Positions 44,236 through 56,382 of a stretch of 64,000 nt of DNA are shown one piece after another. The first letter of the stretch is position 1. Each line of letters opens with the position of its first letter. The stretch is from positions 98,136,707-98,200,706 of the forward strand of contig CP136067.1 of assembly GCA_032622095.1 (NCBI GenBank), in the 5' to 3' direction. The DNA comes from Siphonodentalium dalli. Taxonomy: Eukaryota > Mollusca > Scaphopoda > Gadilida > Siphonodentaliidae. Made by a program: the position numbers and the translations under genes. A model generated the notes under the pieces. The model was not told where the DNA came from, did not search any database, and saw nothing but the letters and a program-made list of their open reading frames with translations.

Positions 44236-44892
44236 CTGAACCATCAGAAGTCGGAGCATACCACTGACCCGATACGTCCACACGCATGTGACATATACAG
44301 ATTCACAGCACAGTCTATAGGCAAATATACGTGAATCCTGACTGAATCTATATAGTGCATTATGTAAATACTATCACATGTTTATAGAACCTGTGTTCGC
44401 GGACAACTATTTATTCCACATTACACATTATAATGTATCATGTATGCTCTTCATTTTGTAGGTTAATAAACTAATAATAAGATATGCACTGGCACGGTGT
44501 ATTTAATGTTGCACCAACGAAGCTCCCGTTATGAAAGGGTTAAAACTAAATCGGTCAAATATTGGTTTCTAAACCATACTATGTCATCAGAGAAACCATA
44601 AGAGGAATATATCAGGTTTAACGACTTTGTCATTTTCTTTCGATTTAAAATGGGGTAGATGGAGTGCTACTTAAGGAAAATCTCCATTGCGCATGCGTAA
44701 TCGATTCGTGGTCCTTGTGAGTATACAGTGGTACTGCCTATACTTCACGATGGCCATTACCACATACTCCCACTCATATTCCGTGTTACACTGGTTATAC
44801 TGGTGTAAATATGTTCCACAGGCTTCAATTCTAACGTGTCTTGCATGATGTGCATCAAAGGCCATAGAAACTGTTCAAACTGCCTTCAGATT
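44236..44892. other. No gene; 44487-44543 is a truncated TTAA MITE
   Basis: The fragment ends CTCCCGTTATGAAAGGGTTAA and keeps only the right terminus of the family seen at 11518. The rest is unrecognised. Confidence 0.6.
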
Positions 44893-46516
44893 AGGCCAAA
44901 ACAAAATGAATGCGTGTTTCCCGTAACCCGACCGACCGTCTTCAAAACCTCCCGACCCAAGTTCATTTTATTGGTTTTAAATAAATAAAAAATCAATATA
45001 TAAACCGACCGACCGCACTGATAACCAAACTATGTACGCATGGTTCCATTTTATCTGATTCACCTCGCGAGATAAAGGATATCTTTGATATATTTATATA
45101 TTTTTCGCAAAGCCACATCGTCACTCTTCAAACGGAAAGTCTACGACTGGAAATACCGGAAAATCACGAGTTATCGTTCCTCTTCGCTGACCGGAAGCAC
45201 GTGTTTGTGTTGTTATGGGGTATTTATATTAAACATGGATGTTCTCCGAGGTTGATTCGAACCGAAATTCGAACGCGAGAACAAGTTTATTTCAACGATG
45301 GCGGTCGCACATGGGTCGATTCGCATGTGCATAATTCACGAAAGACGAAGTTCGCAGCGACGGAGGAAGGCCCGTACATGTATCTATTGTACTCGAATTT
45401 GTGTTCGGCTTCCGTGACCTCACGATAACTTTAGTCCCCGTGCATTGATCAGGACGTACCTTGGGGTTAGGGTAACGGTTGGGGATGAATATAAACATAC
45501 GAGTTTCTAACTATTAATATTTTCAATTGCATCCCCTATCCCTTGGGACCACTACCAAACTTCAACTTTTGTTGAATTTATCATTTGCACCCCCTAGGGC
45601 CCTACCCATTGGATGCCAACTAAATTTTCATCTATTTTATTTGGGGCTGATGAATTGCCAACTTGTACATATTGCATATTTTAGGTATTAATTTATCATG
45701 TTTGAAGTTTATATTTAATTTTACATTTACTTAATATTTTGGATTTTCCAACTATCGAACATATAGGCATCAAATTTTTAACCATTGATCCCCCACACAC
45801 ACACCCCTGCCATTGATCCAAACCAAACTTGGTAGATCATTACGCTCATATATGAATTTCTTTGTTTGATTCAAACCAAACTTGGTATCTAGTTCAATCG
45901 GGTCAAAATAAAGGTCAAGTTCACACCATATGGGTTATTTTTAAGTCTCAGTTATATTGTATGCCCCTTTCTCAACTTAGAAAAATCACAGGCTTTGACT
46001 ATACCTGTTGTGCACCACTGCTCACACCTGACCATAGCCAGGCTGCAAGGATGGTGGTGCGGCGGGATATTGTTTGTCGGTCTCCAATAGAATTGGGATA
46101 TTATGGGGCAGCCCTTGGGGCCATTGATACCTGTGCCCATTGTGCAGGTCCCAATGGGGACGTAAAAACATCTCTGAAAAAACATTACAGGACAGTTTTC
46201 CCTATTTGTATTAATTGTTTTAATGCAGGGCTGATGCCTGTTGTGGCAAGGCAGTGCCTGTTTCAGGTTAATTAAAGTAATTTTAGTAAACTGTCTACTG
46301 TTATCTGTTTTATGTGTTTCCCCTCAATATATCAGTTTTATCATCAATTTGTTGGTTTCTCTTGGTCATTGTATGGTGTTTGGTGGTTGTTAGGCATGGC
46401 CCACACGAGACCATCGAAAATAAAATGAAAACATAAAATAAAATGAAAAGCCTACCGCCCGCCCCTATTTTTTTTGGGCTCGTTACGGGGAACACGCATT
46501 TATTTTGTTTTGGCCT
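44893..46516. mobile_element. Inverted-repeat element of 1.6 kb carrying a cysteine-rich reading frame
   Basis: Inverted ends of about 35 bp: AGGCCAAAACAAAATGAATG then CGTGTTTCCCGTAAC at the left, and the complement at the right with two or three differences. Contains GGAAATTTCC repeats (45505-45840) and the frame at 45862-46275. The target duplication is unclear. Confidence 0.7.
45862..46275 (+). CDS. Unrecognised cysteine-rich protein, possibly transposon-derived
   Basis: About 137 codons open. The reliable part is the last ~100 residues: LRKITGFDYTCCAPLLTPDH, then IDTCAHCAGPNGDVKTSLKK, then FPICINCFNAGLMPV and QC. Two CxxC pairs 30 residues apart suggest a zinc ribbon. I do not recognise the family. 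The start is uncertain, because no good initiation context precedes the conserved part, and a CAG|GTTAAT donor-like site lies at the very end. It is enclosed in an inverted-repeat element, so it may be cargo or the tail of a transposase rather than a host gene. Confidence 0.4.
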   Translation: MFDSNQTWYLVQSGQNKGQVHTIWVIFKSQLYCMPLSQLRKITGFDYTCCAPLLTPDHSQAARMVVRRDIVCRSPIELGYYGAALGAIDTCAHCAGPNGDVKTSLKKHYRTVFPICINCFNAGLMPVVARQCLFQVN

Positions 46517-46863
46517 TATGTGAGCTTGATATCTCTCGAAACTTTTCCAATACAAAAAATAAACACCATCAGGCAGGGAATCCACTTTAAAGTATGTGTT
46601 TTCATGACTGGGGTCAGTTCCGCAGAAAAATATAGTCGTTTTTGGCATCACACTTAAAATTTCTAAAAGGCCGCGACAACAGACTTCACATAAAAGGTTA
46701 ATTAATAGACCTCTTGACAAATGAAGTTTGTTGGAGAATGATTCTTTGAATTTTTGTGAGTATTTTTCTTTTAATTCATTGGACCAATCACAACCAAGAG
46801 TGTTTTAACTGTTTTGCGTTTTACTCCTCCCGCATCCGTATATGGGGAGCTGCCTATATATAG
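46517..46863. other. Spacer between two inverted-repeat elements
   Basis: Nothing recognised. Confidence 0.4.
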
Positions 46864-48957
46864 TAGAGACCTTTCGCAAAACTCACGTTTACGATTACGG
46901 ATACGGATATGGTACTACGTCACCAACCTTTGTGTACTTTCTAATCGTTCTAGTATTTTACTATCCGTAATAACGGTTACGATTTCATGGTTTCTAATAA
47001 GCCCAAATAACACCTGAAATTTATTTTCTGCAATATATCACTTTACTCCGTTCGAGACTGTATATGTATATCATGTAAACCATCAAGTTGTATTGAGCTA
47101 CGACCTCGATATGCCGTTTAGATTGTCAATCACTGTACTCGTCGTCGTGAACCACGAGCTGCCCTCGAAATAAGATCGCTATTCACAACGGATAGCCATC
47201 GCTGGCTGCGACACAAAACTTTACAATAAGAGGAGTGCACCATGAACCATGCAGTCGCCAAAAATACAGTATATAGTATGCGATGCATGCGGAGTTTTGA
47301 GTGATTATTATGTGCAAGATAGTACACAATATATAGTGAAATTCAACAATTATTTAATTCGACAACCCATGGTGGTGTCCTAACGTGTGCAGTTATAGAA
47401 TGCCTCAGGAGAGCCTAAAGAATGGCATAAACCTATTAATGAATAGTGAAAGATTTTGTGTTCTCTTCCCCTTTCTCGAATTGAATAGTTAATTCAATTT
47501 AATAATATTCGGTTTTCGGTAGAAGTAGGGTTTTATATTTATCACATAATTTGGCCATAAAAGCAGTTTCATAATTATCGGTAATATAGACACGTTTCAT
47601 ATCAGCGCGTGCGATGACGTCACGGCGTTCTTCAAATAACTTGCTATCGCTGTAGTTTATGATTGTTGTGTTCGATGAATATTTCGCGTTGCTTCGGGTT
47701 TATTTGATCATGTGATAAAAGGTATCTCACACTCGTCCTATTGTATACGTAATTTATCAACCTCGTCCTCTAAATTCTATTTGAGCCTCGGTAAACCTCG
47801 GCTCAAATCGAATTTAGTGAACTCGGTTGATAAATTCCGTATAAAATAGAAACTAATGTGAGATCCTCTATATCTCTCTCGTAGAGTCTGTAATGCAGGG
47901 CATTTTAAAATCACATGGCATTCATAACCGAGTTCTAAGTTACATAAAGCACTCTTTCTGTCTGAGTAATCTGAACCTACCCTGGATCCCGATTCAACTG
48001 GTAAGTAGTGATTTCTGCTCCTGAACCGTAACTAAAAGAATATTTGGCACACCCACCGACATCACCATAGCTCATCAGTCTCAGGTTTGTTCTTTGCATT
48101 TATTTTAAAAAAAATTTAAACACGCATTTATGCAGCATTTAAAGGTACTCAATCCGATTAGATGTCCCCATATATATCATCAGATTCCAACAACAATTTA
48201 TTTTTTAAATGCCGCTTCTGTTATCAGAATCGAGTAATTGCTCAAAATTAATGCTAACCACAGTCAACTATATTATAATATTGCCCAAAACATTTTGTTC
48301 AACGAAATTTTGCCGGTTTGTCAAGTATCTGACAAAAAAGCAACTTGATACACATCGCTTCTACCGTGTCGACTTTGTTTCGATTTGGTAGTACCAAATC
48401 AGAAGTGATGCACATCAGCGAGCACACCAACCGTATGTCGGATTTCCTAAACCCAAAGAGGTGAAGCCGAAATCGCATTGAAATCAAATCGCTGACTTGA
48501 AGCGGTTTGAACGATGGCATCGTGGTTGATTTGAGGTCTAAATTCAGGAACCCCTCTTCCCCATCAGCATAACGTCTATCTGGTCATCCATGCTAACAAC
48601 GAACTGAATTTCCACCACATATGACCTGGCATTTATACCTGTATTGCCACAATATATCACGAGAATACCGGATCGTACGTTGTGACTGGTCGAATTATTG
48701 ACAATATTAACAGGTCATGATTATCGCATTGTTGCAAATGAGACGATAAGTGAAGTATTAAGGGACTGTATACCAAACACACGCTTTGAGCTGTAAAAGT
48801 GGTACGAAATAATGATCGTACGTGTTCGTCAAAACTTATACGCGTAATCGTTTTGCGAAAGGACTTTTTGGCCATACGGATAGAATTCGATAGACTTACG
48901 ACTACGAATAGCTATACGTATTCGTAATCGTAAACGTGAGGATGCGAAAGGTCTCTA
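46864..48957. mobile_element. Inverted-repeat element of 2.1 kb
   Basis: TAGAGACCTTTCGCAAAAC, then TCACGTTTACGATTACGGA at the left. The complement CGTATTCGTAATCGTAAACG, then GCGAAAGGTCTCTA, at the right. Ends pair over about 45 bp. A TA duplication would fit. The interior includes the hairpin at 47744-47843 and no transposase. Confidence 0.75.
47744..47843. repeat. 100 bp hairpin
   Basis: TATACGTAATTTATCAACC at the left pairs with GGTTGATAAATTCCGTATA at the right through ~48 bp arms with about six mismatches; CCTCGG around the loop. One arm is related to 32415-32460. Confidence 0.85.
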
Positions 48958-49619
48958 GTATTTACACCACTGTGACCGTATAGAACCCGCTCCTGTATCA
49001 GCATGGAATCGCTGTTAGAGTTTTGCCAATATGGGACGAAAATGACCTCGTATTGTCGCCAGCTTTATCAATATTTTGGGGTGCGGTAACATCAGTTGAC
49101 TTCCGCGGTCATGTGGACAATTTTTTCGGAACCTTCTATACCATGCAGGCATCGCTGCCATTCATTGACATGGCTAGAGGGTTGTCCACCTTGAAATGTT
49201 CACCCTTTATGTTAGAACTCTCCAGCAGTTACTACTATTACTGGTACCTCAAGCGTTCCAACTATTAGATATTCCAATCTGTTACCTCCTGAGGTTGGAA
49301 AATTTCCAACTGTTTCCCATTTCAGTTCATATGTGTTATCAAAAGTGGACACATATGCTACCATTGTTCTAAAAGAAACACAATGGATTTCACATTGAAT
49401 ACTGGCTAGAAAATCAAATAATAAAAAAAAATGTCAACCTACATCCCAAACCCCTGTCGACGATAGCTGCTGCTGGGGACATGTCCGCGGTGGTGGTGCG
49501 AGGTGGGGTCTTGGTGTGGGTCATGCAGTATGCTATATATAGTCTATATACGGCCTATCTATATCTATATTTGCGCATGTCTGATCATGTCTGCCTGTCT
49601 GTCTGTCTGTGTTCTATAG
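48958..49619. other. No gene; GGAAATTTCC fragment at 49255-49320
   Basis: Otherwise unremarkable. A GTCTGTCTGTC stretch near 49590 leads into the tandem array. Confidence 0.4.
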
Positions 49620-49862
49620 AAATTCACAGGGGACCATCTAGAAGTGACGCCGTTGTTGTCAGGGGCAGAAAAGGGGGAGGGGCAGAATTTGTTTTGTCTC
49701 CGATTGCCACGAAACTTACATATAATCATCCCCATGGTATGAAGAATCTAATGGTGTGGTTTAAATATGTCAAAAGTGGCGTCGGTCGAGTCAGGGATGC
49801 ACGGAAGGGGAGAGGGGCACCAAAATTGATAAAACTAATTTTAGCGCCGATTTCCACCAAAT

Positions 49863-49898
<36 letters not shown>

Positions 49899-51290
49899 CT
49901 TCATGATACAAGGAATCTAATTGTGCGATTTAACAATGCCAAATTGCTGTCGTTTGGATGAGAGATTTGGCGGGGGGGGCACTAAATTTGATAAGAATTG
50001 GTTTCGTCCCCGATTGCCACCACACTTAAACAAACTCATCCCCATGGTATGAGGAGTCTAATGGTGTGGCTTAAATCTGTCAAATGTGGCTTCATTCGAG
50101 TCAGGGGTGCATTAAAAGGGAGAGGGGCACCAAAATTGATACACAATTGTTTTTAGCGCCAATTTCCACAAAAGTGATACCTGTTCTCATCCATGATACG
50201 AGGTATCTAATCGTGTGATTTAAAGACGCCATATCATGATACGAGGTATCTAATCGTGTGATTTAAAGACGCCATATTTGTGCTGTTTGCGTGAGAGATG
50301 GTGAGGGGAGGGCTGGCCACCAAATGTGATAAATAAAATGTTTAGTCGCCGATTATCACCAAACTTATAAATAATCATCGCCATGATATCAGGAGTGTAA
50401 TTGTGTGGTTTAAGGATGTCACAAGTGGGGCCATTCGAGTTAGTGGTGTATAGATGTGAGAGGGACACAAAAAATGATAACAATATGTGTAGCGCCGATT
50501 TCCACCAGATGTATACATATTATTCTGTGTGATACGATGAATCCTATCGCGTGGTTTAAATACACCAAATTGGTGCCCTATGGGTGAGTGATATGGGGAC
50601 CTTAAATTTGATAAGAATTTGTATACTCGCCAATTTTCACCTATTTCATATATATGCATCTCTAATCTCTAATGAGTATTAGTGTGTGCAGCTTGAGTCC
50701 GAAATAGGGACGGGAGTTTCACCAAAACTGATAACAAATATTTTGGTACCAATTACCATAAAATTCAGACACGTTCTTCTCCAATGATACGAGAAATCAA
50801 ATCGTGCTGTCTGTCTTTCTGTCTGTCTGTATGCGTTCTATAAATAACTTAACGTTGTACAGTCGAGATGGCACCAAGGCATTCCAAGAGGGGTAACTTT
50901 TTACAGGGAAGATAATGGTGCGGGTTAAATTGTTCTGTTGGTGTCAGGGGAAGACAAGGGGGGGGGGGGGTCGGCAAAATTAAAAAAAATATGGTACAAT
51001 AGTTTTGTCGCCGATTTCCACCAAACGCTTACATAATCACCTCCGCGATATGGCGCTGCTCGAGTCAGCGTTGCAGGGATGGGGCATCAACAATTGATTT
51101 AATAAACTATTTTTAGCGCAGATTTCCACCAAATTGATATATTATTCTTTTCTATGATACGAGGAATATAATCGTGTGATTTAAAGAAGCCAAATTGCTG
51201 TCGTTTCGGTGAGAGATGTGGGGTCATAACTCTGCTCAGAATTTGTTTAGTTGCTGATTACCACCAAACCTATATATAATCATCTCCAGT
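49620..51290 (+). repeat. Tandem array of a ~145 bp unit, about 10 copies
   Basis: Each unit has GCCGATTTCCACCAAA, GATACGAGGAATCTAATCG, TGTGATTTAAAGA and AGAGGGGCACCAAAATTGAT. Two subtypes tend to alternate: one with GGTATGAGGAGTCTAATGG and AGTGGCGTCGGTCGAGTC-like sequence, the other with TGATACGAGG and TTGCTGTCGTTTGG. A smaller inverted array is at 10030-10600. Confidence 0.8.
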
Positions 51291-51329
51291 ATACCATGCA
51301 TCCATGGGGATGGCAATCAGGACATTCAA

Positions 51330-52269
51330 ATAATGAGCTAGCAAAAAGAGATACATAGAAGAAGCATTAAACGTATATTTATCATTCTATTTAAGAGATA
51401 CATATATCCTTGCAAACTGAGAGACCTCGAACCGTCAGAGGATTGCATATATATTATAACACAATTGAGTCTGTTCCATTCAATACAGTTTCCACAAAAA
51501 AGTTACAATTTGTCAAGAGATATGGAGATGTATCGAAGGCCTGTTCAAAAATAGTGGTCTCAGTGTGCAGTCAAATATATTTTCTTCTGATATAAAAGAA
51601 AACGCAGTGAGTAGCACATGACTGTTCAGGATCCTCCAATACTGACATCTGACAAGGGTATATCTGCCCGATACAGCGGAATTTTTAGAACAGACTCATC
51701 GACTGACATAAACATCTCAAAATCTCGCTGTGTCTGGCACATGTAGCTGATATACGCGCGCAGCAACATTTCTTTTAAACTGAGAATATTTAGCCAATAT
51801 ATAGCACCATGAACAGAGGAGCACCTGGAAATTTCTTTGAAACATCTGTATCTTCATGGAGATATGATAGCCAGGTGTCCTCAATATCTTAGTCCAACCC
51901 ACTAGATTGATCGATACATCTCTATATGTAAAACCCAATTGTCGTCTTTTATATTTGCGAACTAATGTGTTTATGATGTTCATGTATCATATTATAACGT
52001 CTGAAGTATACGCAGTTGTAAATAAATAAATACTTCATTATTGGTGGAACGGATTAATCGCAATAAACAAAATGACAATTGACAAGGTGGGCCACTACTT
52101 ATATTCCATGACTGTAATAATCATGTTTTGTGGTGCTATTTGAATATATAATTTATGAGAATACGTGTAACACTTTGAGCAAGAGTATTCTCTATTCCCA
52201 ACAAATATCCACAGCATGCAGAGGGTTTCACATCACATTAACCTGGACAACGCCGGGTAACCCTGCTAG
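51330..52269 (+). mobile_element. Helitron-like repeat, copy 2
   Basis: Collinear with 28130-29638 but with a single 79 bp block (near 51645). Ends AACGCCGGGTAACCCTGCTAG followed by T. Confidence 0.6.
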
Positions 52270-52365
52270 TACATTATATATATAGTCTTTCAACAACTAA
52301 GGCCATCATTGCCAGTTTTAGTGGTGGGGGAAATTCGCAAACTTACGGCTAATCTAACAGTGATT

Positions 52366-52570
52366 TCAATGGTTGATAAACTCCTGGACCATGTGCGGCA
52401 AACCAGCGGCCATCGGCGAGTAACTAGCAACTCCATCATATAATGATTTAGAGTTACAACGCCCACGATGGAAATATGTGTATTTGAACCCTAATCGCCA
52501 GCGCTGGAGGGCGAAACGGCCTGTATTTGTACCCCTAACCGATTGAGCCACTGGGGCCTCATCTGAACCT
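52366..52570 (-). mobile_element. tRNA-derived SINE, copy 2
   Basis: On the minus strand: CCAGTGGCTCAATCGGTTAG (A box), AGGGTTCAAATACA (B box) and a body with CCATCGTGGGCGTTGTAA and CTCCTGGACCATGTGCGG. Related to 12935-13050. Confidence 0.65.
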
Positions 52571-52783
52571 TCCCTATATACTACAAGGGAACTACCTATC
52601 AATTAGTATTTAGTATAGAAAGGGTTAAGCACGATTCAGTGATGCATCCTCTTGTTCTGACATCGATCAATGTTGAGAGATTCTCAAGAGCTGATATTTT
52701 AATACGATCGTCTTTGTCTCTTATTCTTTTGAATTTGTATCGTTCTCATAGGACTGTTTACCATTATCACCTCACGTAATTTC

Positions 52784-53202
52784 ACAAATAGTGTGTCTGT
52801 CATTTGCCGAATGAGGTCCCCAGATAGTGAATTTAATGACGCTATCCCGCACTGCTGACTAGCATCACTAAATTCACCCTCTGGGGACCTCATTCTGCTT
52901 TGGCCTCATCTTCTACGAAGTATCTAAAGTCTCAAATTAACATTGTTTTTAGTTACCTTTTCCCTTCTGAGAAGTTTCTGTATCCCCTACTTTGCAGAAG
53001 ATAAAATGCATAATCGAGGTGACTAATGGGTGAACATCACCAACATCAGCCAGGTCTAGGTCTCCCTAGCAGTTGAGGTCTGTTAAGCAGAATGTGGTCC
53101 CCAGAGGGTGAAATTGGTTATGCTAGCCCGCTGTGCGGTATAACGTCACTAAATTCACACTCTAATGACCTCATTCTGCAAATGACAGGCACACTATTTG
53201 TA
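52784..53202. mobile_element. MITE with hairpin-bearing ends (GAATGAGGTCCCC family), copy 2
   Basis: Same design as 8177-8634: outer CACAAATAGTGTGTCTGTC ends, TTGCCGAATGAGGTCCCC, an inner inverted copy (52806-52897), and a shared middle word TGCATAATCGAGGT. Confidence 0.8.
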
Positions 53203-53284
53203 GACTTTACAATAAGAGTGGCATATCCCGGTTTGGTGTACATACTCTATGATTCTATTATATCTATATATGGGCGATACTTAT

Positions 53285-53500
53285 TGAGTTAGAAACCATT
53301 GTTTCGGGGATTTCCAGTCGCGTTAAAGCTTTATAACGACCCACCCACTCACCGCTGCGCACGCACAACCTCTCGTCTAGGATCAGAGACAATCACGTCT
53401 CATGGACAGTTATTTGAGTTGGAACCATTCTTTCTCGGGTGTCTGAACGCATTAATCTATATAACGACCCAGTCACTAACTAATACGCGCAGCTTCGCGA
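53285..53500. repeat. ~132 bp tandem duplication upstream of the PAN exon
   Basis: GAGTTAGAAACCATTGTTTC and TATAACGACCCACCCACTCA at 53285 recur at 53417 as GAGTTGGAACCATTCTTTC and TATAACGACCCAGTCACTAA. Confidence 0.75.
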
Positions 53501-53687
53501 AGTATCAGGGACACGGAGAACCGGAGCTGTATGTACGCACAATATAATATATGTTTGACCGGATCGTGCAGTTTTAGCGTATAGTGTCACTTAAACATTA
53601 TATAGCGTCACACACGTTTGGTCTGTCAATTTGATAATTAAAAAGGAACAAATTTATAAAAATTAAAGACAATTCTTGTGTAAAATC

Positions 53688-54018
53688 ATGCCACAAATGA
53701 TGATGATGATGATTGCCGAATCCCTTGTAATGGGAGTTTACATGGTTTTACTCGGTGTTTGCGGATTAGACTCGGGTACATTTAAGAATTACCCACTTCT
53801 CAACGACAGGGTGTGTTCAGGTCGCGACATCATGGATTCTGTGTCAAGAAACATGTTCCAATGTGCCAGAACATGCAGAGAGTTTCCTGATTGTGTTTCG
53901 TTTTTCTATCGTGAATGTGATGGACATTGTATCTCAAAATCTGGACATTTTGTCCAAGAGATGACTTGTTGCACAAATCATAAAGGTTACAGTTACTACA
54001 GAAAACTCAAACAATACG
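53688..54018 (+). CDS. Secreted PAN/apple-like protein, first exon
   Basis: The first ATG in a good frame is at 53688. A hydrophobic signal-like segment (ESLVMGVYMVLLGVCG) is preceded by a methionine run. The exported part has NDRVCSGRDI, MFQCARTCREFPDCVSFFY, and then CDGHCISKSG, TCC and GYSYYRKL. The spacing CA..C....DC.SF.Y...C..C is that of a PAN/apple module, an extracellular protein- or sugar-binding fold. The coding part most likely ends at 54018, where TACG|GTGAGT is a consensus donor. Read through, the frame continues into the 33 bp minisatellite up to 54512 as repeats of KQYGECIYRKR. A TATA-like TTATATAGCG lies ~90 bp upstream. Downstream exons were not found. Confidence 0.6.
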
Positions 54019-54470
54019 GTGAGTGTATATACAGGATGCGCAAACAATACGGTGAGTTTACATACAGGAAGCGCAAACAATACGGTGAGTGTATATACAG
54101 GAAGCGCAAACAATACGGTGAGTGCATACACAGGAAGCGCAAACAATACGGTGAGTATATATACAGGAAGCGCAAACAATACAGTGAATGTGTATACAGG
54201 AAGCGCAAACAATACGGTGAGTATATATACAGGAAGTGCAAACAATACGGTGAGTGTATATACAGGAAGCGCAAACAATACGGTGAGTATATATACAGGA
54301 AGCGCAAACAATACGGTGATTATATATACAGGAAGCGCAAACAATATGGTGAGTGTATATACAGGAAGCGCAAACAATATGGTGAGTGTATACACTATTA
54401 TACAGGAAGCGCAAACAATACGGTGAGTATATATACAGGAAGCGCAAACAATACGGTGAGTGTATATATT
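54002..54470. repeat. 33 bp minisatellite containing a 5' splice site in every unit
   Basis: About 14 units of GCAAACAATACG|GTGAGTGT then ATATACAGGAAGC. Each unit carries the exon end, the GTGAGT donor, and a TACAG|G acceptor-like triplet, and 33 is a multiple of three, so the frame stays open. Confidence 0.95.
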
Positions 54471-54512
54471 TTAGACCAAATTAGCTGGTTCATGGTACTA
54501 TTAATTGAATAA

Positions 54513-55250
54513 TTACCGGGTATATCTTCTTTTATATTGTGAAAAATGACTTTTAAAAAATGCAAAAATCACAACAACAAAAATATTTCCCCAGGTTATT
54601 ATCAGTGTAAAATGAACAATTCATGGTATATGTCACTCTGTTTATATCAATAATACTAAGGAAGGACTGCACTCTCCGAAAGCATTCAGAATGGTGGGTA
54701 CAGTTGCTGCATATATAGACAGTGCACGCTGTGTTATATATACCACGGCAGCACCCTAAAACGTATAAAAAAATTACTTTGTCATCAACAACCGTGATAT
54801 AGACCATGAACCACCATATATGGAACCTCCTCCGCCTCCCACTCTGCGGAATTTTGAAGACCCACTTATTATTATAGAGCATGGCATTCTGCATCTTTTA
54901 AAGCATGTTTGCCATCTGAGAAGTGTCGCATTCTAATTGTATGGCACTTTTTATGTTTTTATAGTATTTGTCTAAATTGTAATTGATCGCATAAGAACAA
55001 TTTGGTAGTGGACATATGTCCGTATTTAAGTAAACTACGATCAGAATTGAAAAAGGTCCATTTTCTTTTATTTTCAGTTAAAATTTCAAATTTTCATGGT
55101 TTTTCGTACGAATTTCAAAACTTCACATTATATATGTGATTGTGTAAGTCTGACAGACTCGTCCGTGGACGCATCGTTTCGTATAACCAATACAGTGAAT
55201 ACACGTGTATGATAAATGACATTAGATGGTGGGAAAGTATCCCATTAGTC
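54513..55250. other. No gene recognised
   Basis: Candidate first intron of the PAN gene. No second exon seen. Confidence 0.4.
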
Positions 55251-55352
55251 GTTGACTGTGCCAAAATAGTGGTCCCCGAGGAGGAATAGTCCACTCGCCT
55301 GCGGCTCGTGGACTATTCTTCCGAGGAGGACCACTATTTTGGCATAGTCAAC
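55251..55352. repeat. 102 bp hairpin
   Basis: GTTGACTGTGCCAAAATAGT at the left pairs with ACTATTTTGGCATAGTCAAC at the right. Arms of ~45 bp with GGACTATTC words near a GC-rich loop (CCTGCGGCTC). Confidence 0.9.
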
Positions 55353-56382
55353 TCCAAGCCATTCATTATCTATATAATATATCATCGTGCAAATAGGTTC
55401 ATATTGAACATAACCCATTGTTACCCTCCTCCCTATTTTCCACCCTTCTGATTGGCCCATGTCCTGTCACGTGCCGGGCGACAAATCACACTGTCGCCCG
55501 CTGAGCCGGGAGACATTGTTTTTGTCGCCCGCTTGATGTTATATTGCAAGAATATCTCCAAGCACACACTGCAGTAACTCATCTATTTCACATCACTGCA
55601 ACGTACAAAAATCATAGTTCTTATATACCCCACGCATTCGCAAAACACACCAGTTGTGGTGTTTGCTAATTTGCATATATTTCGGTGAACACTAATATTC
55701 GAACTTTTAAGTTGATACTTTTATCGGACAAGCGTTATTATGTACTTTTTATATCGAAACATCTCGGTGATTCAATATGTTCATGTCGACATTATGGTGC
55801 AAGATTGAAAGAGTGGATCCCTTGAGGTTGGTTGGTTATAAATGTCTGCTGGTAGACAACGTAATGCATACGTTCGTCGCGAATGAATGGTACTGTAAGC
55901 TTATCCATGATACCAGACCGCTCCGATATGTCTGCACTGTGATCATAGAAGTATTTTTGTGTGAGGATCGCCATGTACTTGGGAGCACTGACACATATGA
56001 ATGTACATTAATGAAATTGACAACTTCCCAATAGCTTTCGGGGAAGACCGTTATGAAATGAACATCGCGAGTAAATTTCGCGCAGAACTGCGCAGAAGAC
56101 GACATTGATTATGCCACATTTCAGAAGGCCATAACATACCTATATGGCTTATTGGTTTACATTGCATGGACCGATATTGACGATTTAACCACCAAAATTA
56201 TCGTAAATAAACGCTGATTATCAAACGCTTGACTATCTTTATGGAACAGAAATCCTATAGGACGATAAGTAGTTACTGAACATATACATAATCGGGAAAT
56301 AAATTTAAGCACTCGTGACTCAGTGCAACATCGTGCGTGTGGATGGCAAGGATTGTTTTCTGTGGTATAATCGGATAACAAA
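55353..56382. other. No confident gene; related half-palindrome at 55478-55535
   Basis: GTCGCCCGCTGAGCCGGGAG and GACATTG match one arm of the hairpin at 56383-56533. A frame of 85 codons at 55777 has no supporting features. Confidence 0.45.

Noticed and set aside
53934..54447. Minus-strand frames with repeated VLFALPVYTLT
   Set aside because: Antisense shadows of the 33 bp minisatellite.
55777..56034. 85-codon frame as a small gene
   Set aside because: Opposite-strand frames of similar length overlap it, and there is no signal peptide, domain or clear start context.
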